From: Sphaerochaetaceae bacterium
GTDB lineage: Bacteria; Spirochaetota; Spirochaetia; Sphaerochaetales; Sphaerochaetaceae
Direction: 5' to 3'
NCBI GenBank assembly: GCA_016302165.1
Contig: JAEDOD010000083.1
Coordinates: forward strand, 1 to 7,951
Length of the DNA stretch: 7,951 nucleotides
The position numbers and the translations under genes are program-made. Under the pieces are notes generated by a model. It saw only the letters and a program-made list of their open reading frames with translations. It did not search any database and was not told where the DNA came from. This document shows positions 1-5,521 of the stretch, piece after piece (position 1 is the first letter of the stretch; each line of letters starts with the position of its first letter).

Positions 1-176
1 ATCTTGGAGCGAACACCGTCTATCGATAGGTCACCTCTATCTGTATATTAACCTCTGCCTAGCGATGCGTCAATCATAAGCCTTTTGCCTGAAGCAATGC
101 TGATTTTCGTCACTGGCTCATTTCGGGATAATCCTCGTCCATTTGATCTTTCACTCTTCAGCTAATGAAAAGAATA
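1..176. other. No supported gene at left edge
   Basis: I see no gene here that I can support. All three plus-strand frames close within about 80 bases of the edge (stops at 27-29, 49-51 and 77-79). On the minus strand one frame is open for about 45 codons if a single TAA is ignored, and it reads GKRLMIDASLGRG then stop then TDRGDLSIDGVRSK. This could be the tail of a decayed gene, but it has no start codon with a ribosome binding site and I do not recognise it. A perfect 10-base palindrome, CTATCGATAG, lies at 20-29. Its role is unknown and it may be chance. Confidence 0.4.
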
Positions 177-193
177 AGGGGGCGGGGCCCCCT
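177..193 (-). terminator. Likely intrinsic terminator of glgA
   Basis: A perfect 6-base-pair stem (AGGGGG at 177-182, CCCCCT at 188-193) closes a five-base loop, ten bases past the glgA stop codon. In the glgA direction it is followed by TTATTCTTTTC, a T-rich but interrupted tract. The strong GC stem and its position support termination. The imperfect T-run keeps confidence moderate. Confidence 0.6.
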
Positions 194-203
194 ATCTATC
201 TCA

Positions 204-1661
204 CTATAGGCTGTTATATAGATCCATGTACCGCCTGGAAGACTCTGTCCAGGACCAATCTTCCGCCATGGCTCTCTTTTCCATCGCCTTCCATTCTTCC
301 TTCTGCTCCCTATAGAGCCAGGAAGCATGGTTGATTCTGTCCAGAAGCTCATGGGATGAGTATCCTGCAAAGGAGAAGCCTGTACCTGTGTGTTCATACT
401 GGTTATATGGCTTAACAGTATCCTTAAGGCCTCCGATTTCATGGACAATCGGAAGAGTTCCATACTTCAGGGCTATAAGCTGGGTTAGGCCGCAGGGCTC
501 GAAGGCAGATGGAACAAGGAAAGCATCTGCGCCGGCATATATGAGGTGAGACAGCTCTTCGTCGTAGCCGATGAGTACAGCAACCTTTCCCGGATACTTT
601 GCAGCATAGTAGCGGAACATATTCTCATATCTTTCATCTCCGCTTCCCAGAACCACAAGGTTTACATCCTCCCTCATGAGACTGTCCATGATGCCATCCA
701 CCAGATCCAGTCCCTTCTGGTCGGTAAGTCTGGAGACCAGGCCTAATGTGAACTTGTCTGGATCTTCAGGAAGACCGAACTTCTTCTGCAGAGCCTTCTT
801 GTTCTCCTTCTTTCCGCTCCAGAAGTTCCTCTTGTCATAATTCTTTGCAATAGCCTTGTCTGTCTTGGGATTCCAGATTTCATAATCCAATCCGTTGACG
901 ATTCCAAGGAGTCTGTCTTTTCTCCACTTGAGGATATCGTCAAGGCCATCGCTGAAGGATGGAGTCTGGATCTCCTTTGCGTAGCTCTCACTTACAGTAG
1001 TGACCCAGTCTGAATACACGATGCCGCCTCTAAGCATGGTTGCATTCCATTCATCGAAGGGCAGTGATGTATCCTGATATGGGGATACAAGCTTTCCTGG
1101 CTGGAAACACTCTGCAGGAAGACCTGAGATCCACTTCAGGTGACCAACGTTCCAGCAACCCTGGAAGCGGATGTTATGGATGGTCATGATGGTTCTGATT
1201 CCACGGAAGAAGGGGTCTCCCTGGAAGATGGTGTTGAGATAGACTGGAACCAGGGCAGCCTGCCAGTCATGGGCATGGATGATGTCTGGCCTGAAACCGA
1301 TGAGAGGAAGGGCTGAAAGCACAGCCTTTGCAAAATATGCGAATCTCTCCAAATCTGAGAACAGGTCGAAGTAGGGCTTTGGACCTGAGAAGTATTGGTT
1401 GTTGTCGACAAAGTAGTATGTGATTCCATCCAGGACCAGAGTATTGATTCCCACATATATTCTGTTGTCCATCTGGAAGTAGCAGAGACTCTTCAGCTGG
1501 CTCTTGTACTTCTCCTTCATGCATTCGTACTGAGGAAGGATGACTCTGGTGTCGCACTGTGCCTTGTCCAGATTCTTGGGAAGGCTTCCCACTACATCTG
1601 CCAGGCCTCCTGTCTTTACGAAAGGAACGCACTCAGACGCAACGAACAATATTTTCTTCAT
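204..1661 (-). CDS. glgA: Glycogen synthase (ADP-glucose type, GT5)
   Basis: This 485-residue protein matches the usual length of bacterial glycogen/starch synthases of glycosyltransferase family 5. They transfer glucose from ADP-glucose to the growing alpha-1,4-glucan in the cytoplasm. Visible family motifs run in the expected order. The N-terminal domain has KTGGLADVVGSLP at residues 16-28, whose lysine lies in the nucleotide-sugar site, then HAHDWQAAL at 129-137 and TIHN at 160-163. The C-terminal domain has NGLD at 256-259, SRLTDQKG at 310-317, GSGD at 339-342, the acidic catalytic-site signature SAFEPCGLTQ at 385-394 and GGLKDT at 410-415. No key residue appears lost. The start is supported by GAGGG on the minus strand (1669-1673), seven bases from the ATG. 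That ribosome site lies inside a long inverted repeat, listed separately. The gene lies downstream of the GntR regulator on the same strand, 80 bases apart. No other glycogen genes are in the window, so the link to the neighbouring sugar operon is only positional. Confidence 0.97.
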   Translation of the reverse strand: MKKILFVASECVPFVKTGGLADVVGSLPKNLDKAQCDTRVILPQYECMKEKYKSQLKSLCYFQMDNRIYVGINTLVLDGITYYFVDNNQYFSGPKPYFDLFSDLERFAYFAKAVLSALPLIGFRPDIIHAHDWQAALVPVYLNTIFQGDPFFRGIRTIMTIHNIRFQGCWNVGHLKWISGLPAECFQPGKLVSPYQDTSLPFDEWNATMLRGGIVYSDWVTTVSESYAKEIQTPSFSDGLDDILKWRKDRLLGIVNGLDYEIWNPKTDKAIAKNYDKRNFWSGKKENKKALQKKFGLPEDPDKFTLGLVSRLTDQKGLDLVDGIMDSLMREDVNLVVLGSGDERYENMFRYYAAKYPGKVAVLIGYDEELSHLIYAGADAFLVPSAFEPCGLTQLIALKYGTLPIVHEIGGLKDTVKPYNQYEHTGTGFSFAGYSSHELLDRINHASWLYREQKEEWKAMEKRAMAEDWSWTESSRRYMDLYNSL

Positions 1662-1665
1662 TAAA

Positions 1666-1714
1666 TTTCCCTCTCTTTTGTTATGTTAATCAAAGATTAA
1701 CCTAGAGAGGGAAA
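1666..1714 (-). promoter_or_regulatory. Nested inverted repeats masking the glgA ribosome site
   Basis: Two nested inverted repeats fill the glgA leader. The outer arms are TTTCCCTCTCT (1666-1676) and AGAGAGGGAAA (1704-1714), 11 bases and perfectly complementary. The inner arms are GTTAATC (1685-1691) and GATTAAC (1695-1701) around a 3-base loop. In minus-strand RNA this folds into an 11-bp stem, a 2/8-base internal loop and a 7-bp hairpin. The 3' outer arm contains GAGGG, the glgA Shine-Dalgarno sequence, so transcripts starting upstream would have it paired. The inner palindrome could instead be a DNA operator. A terminator is less likely, because only three T residues follow the stem. The repeats are seen directly and the regulatory role is inferred. 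Confidence 0.6.
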
Positions 1715-1720
1715 AGTCAA
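1715..1720 (-). promoter_or_regulatory. Possible -35 box for glgA
   Basis: TTGACT on the minus strand matches the TTGACA consensus at five of six positions, and it lies directly upstream of the outer inverted repeat. No good -10 box sits at the ideal 17-base distance. TAATCT at 1699-1694 is 15 bases away and a weak match. A start near 1687 would leave out the 5' arm of the outer repeat and so free the glgA ribosome site. Confidence 0.3.
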
Positions 1721-1741
1721 AAGAGCCTATCTTTGTAAATT

Positions 1742-2395
1742 TCAGTTTTCAGTGAAATATTGTGGCATGGAGGAGCGGAAGGAGTCGGTTTCCGCTGTCA
1801 GTTTCGACATGTGCTTTCTGTCGAGGGATATAAAGAGTTCCTCATCCCTTCTCCTTACAGCTTCCAGAAGCTCCCTGTGCTGGGCGATTACAGCCTGGGC
1901 AATGGAATCGAACATGAAGGATATTACACGGAGTCTATGGTAGTTGCCGTTTCTGGAAAGGATGAAGTCATAGACTCCCTCCCGTCCTGCATAACGGAAT
2001 ATGACGGCATGGAATTGGTCGTCGAGAGAAAGCAATGTGGACACATCCCTGCTGGCGAAGGCCTTCTCCTGCTTTTCAAGTAGTTTTTCCATCTCGCCTA
2101 TGGCTTCATCGTCCACGTTCTTCATGAAGGAGGGTACAGCTCCAAGCTCCAGGTTAAGACGAATGAACCTTTCGTCTTCCGCCATCTTAAGGTTTATTCT
2201 GCTGACATATGTCCCTCTCTGGGGATAGATATCTATGAGATTCTCTCCAGAGAGCTCCTTTACAGCGTCACGCACAGGGGAACGGCTTACTCCAAATAGA
2301 GTTGAGAGCCCGTTAAGGTCAAGCTCTGTGCCTGGCCTCAGTGTCAGGTCCAGAATCTCCTTCTTCAAACGGTTGAATACTTTTCCTCTTTCCAT
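1742..2395 (-). CDS. GntR-family regulator, FCD subfamily
   Basis: This 217-residue protein has the two-domain layout of FadR/FCD-type GntR regulators, which bind DNA as dimers and respond to a small, often acidic ligand. Residues 1-69 form the winged helix: LRPGTELDLNGLSTLFGVSR carries the lead helices, SRSPVRDAVKEL (37-48) the recognition helix, and YPQRGTYV (57-64) the wing. Residues from about 74 to 205 form the helical FCD domain. Its metal-site residues appear complete: D125 and H129 (DDQFH), H173 (QHRELLEAV) and H195 (KHMSKL). The family includes the hexuronate regulators UxuR and ExuR, which fits the divergent fructuronate-reductase-like gene, but the ligand is not proven. The ATG is the only sensible start: the frame upstream has no ATG, GTG or TTG before a stop at 2453-2455. 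No Shine-Dalgarno is visible, and a TATACT box sits just upstream. Confidence 0.93.
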   Translation of the reverse strand: MERGKVFNRLKKEILDLTLRPGTELDLNGLSTLFGVSRSPVRDAVKELSGENLIDIYPQRGTYVSRINLKMAEDERFIRLNLELGAVPSFMKNVDDEAIGEMEKLLEKQEKAFASRDVSTLLSLDDQFHAVIFRYAGREGVYDFILSRNGNYHRLRVISFMFDSIAQAVIAQHRELLEAVRRRDEELFISLDRKHMSKLTAETDSFRSSMPQYFTEN

Positions 2396-2401
2396 GTCTA
2401 G

Positions 2402-2431
2402 AGTATATCCCGAGGGGAAAGATAGTGGAAA
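2402..2431 (-). promoter_or_regulatory. Candidate promoter giving a leaderless gntR mRNA
   Basis: On the minus strand TATACT (2407-2402, five of six consensus bases) is followed by CTAGAC and then the ATG of the GntR gene. The A of the ATG is therefore the seventh base after the -10 box, the usual transcription start. TTTCCA (2431-2426) sits 18 bases upstream as a weak -35 box with four of six matches. With no ribosome site in front of the ATG, a leaderless transcript is plausible. A longer transcript from further upstream is the alternative. Confidence 0.4.
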
Positions 2432-2440
2432 GGATTTCTT

Positions 2441-2506
2441 CTGAAATATCAGTTATTTTGGAATTTCTTGAAACAATGGAAAGAATTGTTGCATCTGATA
2501 TATTAG
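2441..2506. promoter_or_regulatory. Paired near-palindromes, candidate GntR operators
   Basis: CTGAAATATCAG (2441-2452) and CTGATATATTAG (2495-2506) agree at 10 of 12 positions and both approximate the palindrome CTGATATATCAG. They lie 54 bases apart in the divergent gap. Between them is another inverted repeat, AACAAT with ATTGTT (2472-2490, 7-base spacer). Two copies of one near-palindrome between a regulator and the gene it faces is the usual pattern for a repressor acting both ways. The assignment to this GntR protein is inference, and the sequence is not the UxuR box I know from Escherichia coli. Confidence 0.45.
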
Positions 2507-2515
2507 TGTGATAAC
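2486..2515 (+). promoter_or_regulatory. Candidate promoter of the dehydrogenase gene
   Basis: GATAAC (2510-2515), preceded by TG at 2507-2508, forms an extended -10 box. TTGTTG (2486-2491) lies 18 bases upstream as a weak -35 box. The near-palindrome at 2495-2506 would fall in the spacer, a position where bound repressor blocks RNA polymerase. The match is modest, and other AT-rich boxes nearby are possible. Confidence 0.35.
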
Positions 2516-2550
2516 CTTTTTCAACAGAGTTGAACCAAAAACTGGAGGTT
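2513..2550 (+). promoter_or_regulatory. Leader hairpin ahead of the dehydrogenase gene
   Basis: TTCAAC (2520-2525) and GTTGAA (2529-2534) are perfect arms around a 3-base loop. Outside them AACCT (2513-2517) can pair with AGGTT (2546-2550), which covers part of the GGAGG ribosome site at 2544-2548. This could be an operator half-buried in the leader or a weak translational switch. The arms are short, so confidence is low. Confidence 0.3.
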
Positions 2551-2555
2551 GATTC

Positions 2556-4151
2556 ATGAAGCTTTGCCTAGAAAGTCTTGGAAATGTTGAAAAATGGGAG
2601 AAGTGTGGCGTGAAGCTACCTTCCTTTGATATAGAAAAAATGAGGAAGGAGACAGAAAAGAACTGCACCTGGATCCACTTCGGAGCAGGAAACATCTTCC
2701 GCTGCTTTCCTGCAGCCAGAATGCAGGAGCTGTTGGAGAAGGGGATAGAGAAAACTGGAATAATGGTTGCAGAAAGCTTTGACTTTGAGATCATCGACAG
2801 AATCTACAGGCCTTCAGATAACCTGACGCTGTCTGTAACTCTCAAAAGCAATGGCACCATCGACAAGAAGGTGATTGCCTCTGTCGCTTCCGCCCTAAAG
2901 TGCTCACCACAGTTCAGTGATGACTACAATACACTTAAAGCTGCCTTCCGTAACCCTTCTCTTCAGATGGTTTCCTTTACAATCACCGAAAAGGGGTATT
3001 CTACAGCTCCTTCCTATGTCCAGGCCGATATAGAGAAGGGCCCTGAGTCCTGCTCTACAGTAATCTGTATGGTAACAGCCTTGGCCTTGGAAAGATATAG
3101 AAGCGGAGCCTATCCTTTCGCCTTCGTCTCCATGGACAACTGCTCCCATAACGGAGAGAAGCTTCAGAAAGGTGTGATGGAAGTTGCTTCCTCCTGGCTG
3201 GAGAAGGGCTTTGTAGAGAAGGGCTTCATCGATTATCTATCAGACCCGAACAAGGTTTCCTTCCCCTGGTCCATGATCGACAAGATCACTCCCCGTCCTG
3301 ACGAAGGAGTGAGAAAGATGCTGGAGGAGGACGGAATCGAAGGCACAGAAGTGGTGGTTACAGGAAAGAATACCTGGATATCAAGCTTCGTAAACTCAGA
3401 GGAGTGCGAATACCTTGTAATCGAGGACTCCTTCCCTAACGGAAGACCTAGGCTTGAAGATAGCGGTGTCTACATGACAGACCGTGACACTGTGAACAAG
3501 GTGGAGAAGATGAAGGTGTGCACCTGTCTCAATCCTCTCCATACAGCCATGTCCATCATGGGCTGCCTACTTGGATACAGGAAGATCAGCGACGAAATGA
3601 AGGATAGCGACATTGTCAGCTACATAAAGAGACTGGGCTATGTGGAGGGAATGCCGGTGGTTGTGGACCCAGGAATCCTTAGTCCGAAGGCCTTCATCGA
3701 TGACGTGGTGGAGAAGAGGCTTGCAAACCCATTCATGCCAGATACTCCCCAGCGAATCGCCACAGATACTTCCCAGAAGCTGGCCATCAGGTTCGGAGAG
3801 AACATCAAGCAGTATATGGCCTCCTCAACCCTGAGCCTAGACAACCTGAAGTGTATGCCTCTGGTATTGGCTTCCTGGATGAGATATCTAATGGCAATTG
3901 ATGACGAAGGAGCCTCTTTCACTCCTAGTCCTGATCCATTCCTGGAGGAAGGCATGAAGATTCTCTCTTCCGTATCCCTTGGAGACCAGGGACCTTTTGA
4001 TTCTACTCTGAAGCCTCTCATGGAGAACGAAGCCATCTTCGGCTTCAATCTATATTCTTCTCCTCTGAAGGATAAGGTCCTTGACGCCTTTGCTTCCCTT
4101 GTAAAGGGAAAGGGAGCAGTCAGGGAGACACTACACAGGTATGTAGACTGA
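2556..4151 (+). CDS. Mannitol dehydrogenase / fructuronate reductase family oxidoreductase
   Basis: This 531-residue protein belongs to the NAD(P)-dependent long-chain polyol dehydrogenases (mannitol 2-dehydrogenase, altronate and mannonate oxidoreductases such as UxuB). They interconvert a keto sugar or keto acid and its polyol or aldonic acid in the cytoplasm. Visible signatures are the dinucleotide-binding loop HFGAGNIFR (41-49), ITEKGY (143-148), MDNCSHNG (193-200), FPWSMIDKITPRP (236-248) and CLNPLHTAMSIMG (324-336). N326 and H329 correspond to known substrate-site residues of the family. K320 is the likely catalytic lysine, one residue further from the asparagine than in the Pseudomonas mannitol enzyme as I recall it. 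It is longer than typical UxuB (about 490 residues). GGAGG at 2544-2548, seven bases from the ATG, fixes the start. The divergent GntR gene suggests a sugar-acid role such as D-fructuronate to D-mannonate, but the substrate is not shown, so I give no symbol. Confidence 0.88.
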   Translation: MKLCLESLGNVEKWEKCGVKLPSFDIEKMRKETEKNCTWIHFGAGNIFRCFPAARMQELLEKGIEKTGIMVAESFDFEIIDRIYRPSDNLTLSVTLKSNGTIDKKVIASVASALKCSPQFSDDYNTLKAAFRNPSLQMVSFTITEKGYSTAPSYVQADIEKGPESCSTVICMVTALALERYRSGAYPFAFVSMDNCSHNGEKLQKGVMEVASSWLEKGFVEKGFIDYLSDPNKVSFPWSMIDKITPRPDEGVRKMLEEDGIEGTEVVVTGKNTWISSFVNSEECEYLVIEDSFPNGRPRLEDSGVYMTDRDTVNKVEKMKVCTCLNPLHTAMSIMGCLLGYRKISDEMKDSDIVSYIKRLGYVEGMPVVVDPGILSPKAFIDDVVEKRLANPFMPDTPQRIATDTSQKLAIRFGENIKQYMASSTLSLDNLKCMPLVLASWMRYLMAIDDEGASFTPSPDPFLEEGMKILSSVSLGDQGPFDSTLKPLMENEAIFGFNLYSSPLKDKVLDAFASLVKGKGAVRETLHRYVD

Positions 4152-4154
4152 AAG

Positions 4155-4164
4155 GCACATGTGC
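4155..4164. repeat. Perfect 10-base palindrome after the dehydrogenase stop
   Basis: GCACATGTGC begins four bases after the stop codon and is its own reverse complement. Being followed closely by a strong terminator, it could add a small RNA stem or be chance. I see no second copy in the window. Confidence 0.4.
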
Positions 4165-4186
4165 ACTCTTTTGGATTTGTCAACAG

Positions 4187-4210
4187 AAAAAGGTGGTTCG
4201 CCACCTTTTT
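4187..4210 (+). terminator. Strong intrinsic terminator with TTCG loop
   Basis: AAAAAGGTGG (4187-4196) pairs perfectly with CCACCTTTTT (4201-4210) around the very stable tetraloop TTCG, and the T-run continues as CTTCGTTTT. It lies 36 bases after the dehydrogenase stop and upstream of the ROK gene's promoter, so it separates the dehydrogenase from the transport operon. The flanking A-run means it could also act on opposite-strand transcripts. Confidence 0.9.
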
Positions 4211-4243
4211 CTTCGTTTTATATTCAGAAGTGGGGTGGAATGT

Positions 4244-4291
4244 AAAAAAAAGAAATTGTTTGTTGACAGATGGATTTTCCGATGTTAAGGT
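4244..4291 (+). promoter_or_regulatory. Promoter of the ROK-permease operon
   Basis: A perfect -35 box TTGACA (4263-4268) is separated by 17 bases from TAAGGT (4286-4291). The latter is a weak -10 box but is helped by a TG two bases upstream (4283-4284). An eight-A run at 4244-4251 could act as an UP element. A 12-base element overlapping the -35 box, TTTGTTGACAGA (4259-4270), closely resembles TTTGTCAACAGA at 4176-4187 and may be an operator. Confidence 0.6.
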
Positions 4292-4325
4292 CAGTTTGTT
4301 CAATGAAAAAACTAACCAGGAAAGG

Positions 4326-4334
4326 ATGAGATAG
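4326..4334 (+). other. Two-codon mini-ORF abutting the ROK start
   Basis: ATG AGA TAG ends on the base before the ROK gene's ATG. It has its own AGG at 4318-4320, five bases upstream, while AAGGA at 4322-4326 serves the ROK start eight bases away. It may be chance. If used, it would make ribosomes terminate right at the ROK start codon. Confidence 0.25.
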
Positions 4335-5519
4335 ATGCCGGCAAGCAACAATGTCTTCCAGCGTAATGCAAACACCTCCCTTGTGGCCCAGCTGATCTGG
4401 AAGCAGGGTGGCCTCAGTCGTGTCGACATCTCCCGCACTCTGCAGCTGAACAAATCCACAGTAAGCAACATCATCTCCTATCTTATGGATATTGGTCTGG
4501 TAAATGAAGGCGAGCATAGGGAGGCTGCCTCCCAGGGCGGAAGAAAGCCCATCGAGCTTACAATTGCCAGAGATTTCGGCTGCGTCTTCGGCTTCGATCT
4601 CCAGCCCTCCCATTACCGCTCAGTAATCATGAGCGTAGACGGCTCCGTGCTTTGGGAGGTAAAGGGTACAAAGAGGCAGATTTCCTTTGAAAGCTTTGTG
4701 CTCTCTGTGGTGGATGAGGCCCTTAATGCCCATAGCGGAATCCAGATTCCAATACTTGCCATGGCGTTTTCAATTCCTGGACAGATCAATGCCAAGGAAG
4801 GCACCATCATCTATTCCTATCCCTTCGGCCTCAGGGACTACCATCTGAAGGATTTCCTGAAGACCAGATATGATTACCCCATTTTCATTGAAAACGATGC
4901 CAACTGCGCCGCATGGCTGGATCTCCATTCCACCCTTGGCCACGACTTCTCCTCAAATGCCGTGTCGGTGGTTGCAGACTTCCATGAGGAATCCAAGAGA
5001 AATGATTCTGTGGTGGGAATCGGCGCAGGCTTCGGCGTCATCATTGACGGAAATGTATATCACGGATCCCATGATAGTGCAGGAGAATTCTGCTCCATTA
5101 CATGGAATAGGGGAAACCCTAACCAGTCAGGGCTTAGCGCTGAGCTTCTGAAGAAGACCATTGATGACAGGGAAGCTCTGTCAGAATGGATGGTGGATAC
5201 CTTTTCATCCCTTGTTCCATTCTTTGCAATCATGGACTTCAAGACAGTGGTGCTCCATGGTAATCCCTTTGAAGACGGAGCCTGGACCCGTAAGGTTCTG
5301 GAGGAGAGGGTGCCCCAGTTCATGGGAGTGCTGGAAAAGATAGGCTGCGATCTTGTGATTGAAAGTAAGGATGAATCAGTTTCGGCAAAAGGAGCCGCAT
5401 ATATGTATCTCCATGATCTGTATTCGGTGCCGGGACTGGAGGATGACATGTCTGACAGAAGGACATGGTGTGATATTGTGGAATTTCTTCAGTTTCAGAA
5501 AGAGGAGGGAAGAGGATAG
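4335..5519 (+). CDS. ROK-family transcription regulator (NagC/XylR type)
   Basis: This 394-residue protein has the length and layout of ROK repressors: an N-terminal MarR-like winged helix fused to a sugar-kinase-like ligand domain. The helix-turn-helix is at about 27-58 (LSRVDISRTLQLNKSTVSNI, then the wing and the linker GGRKPIEL at 68-75). The ROK domain starts near residue 85. It retains ENDANCAAW (186-194) with the aspartate D188 of the kinase site, and the glycine loop GIGAGFG (228-234). The usual cysteine zinc motif (CxCGxxGC) is absent, and the GEIGH segment has become GEFCSI (250-255), so kinase activity is unlikely and ligand sensing is the expected role. It is the first gene of the permease operon and ends two bases before the permease start. 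It therefore probably senses the imported sugar or its phosphate and controls the operon, including itself. The ligand cannot be inferred. Confidence 0.93.
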   Translation: MPASNNVFQRNANTSLVAQLIWKQGGLSRVDISRTLQLNKSTVSNIISYLMDIGLVNEGEHREAASQGGRKPIELTIARDFGCVFGFDLQPSHYRSVIMSVDGSVLWEVKGTKRQISFESFVLSVVDEALNAHSGIQIPILAMAFSIPGQINAKEGTIIYSYPFGLRDYHLKDFLKTRYDYPIFIENDANCAAWLDLHSTLGHDFSSNAVSVVADFHEESKRNDSVVGIGAGFGVIIDGNVYHGSHDSAGEFCSITWNRGNPNQSGLSAELLKKTIDDREALSEWMVDTFSSLVPFFAIMDFKTVVLHGNPFEDGAWTRKVLEERVPQFMGVLEKIGCDLVIESKDESVSAKGAAYMYLHDLYSVPGLEDDMSDRRTWCDIVEFLQFQKEEGRG

Positions 5520-5521
5520 AA

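Noticed and set aside
1..142. Minus-strand frame reading GKRLMIDASLGRG, stop, TDRGDLSIDGVRSK at the window edge
   Set aside because: It may be a decayed gene tail, but it has an internal TAA, no start with a ribosome site and no family I recognise. Sequence left of the window would decide it.
1267..1632. 121-residue shifted frame within glgA
   Set aside because: It overlaps well-conserved glgA motifs in another frame and has no recognisable content of its own.
1719..1735. Weak hairpin AAAGA-GCCTA-TCTTT after the GntR stop, considered as its terminator
   Set aside because: The stem is only five mostly AT pairs, too weak to call. GntR and glgA may be co-transcribed.
3638..4474. 278-residue open frame on the minus strand
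   Set aside because: It lies antisense to the dehydrogenase and runs through its terminator and the ROK promoter. Its translation shows no family motif, and the plus-strand genes are clearly real.
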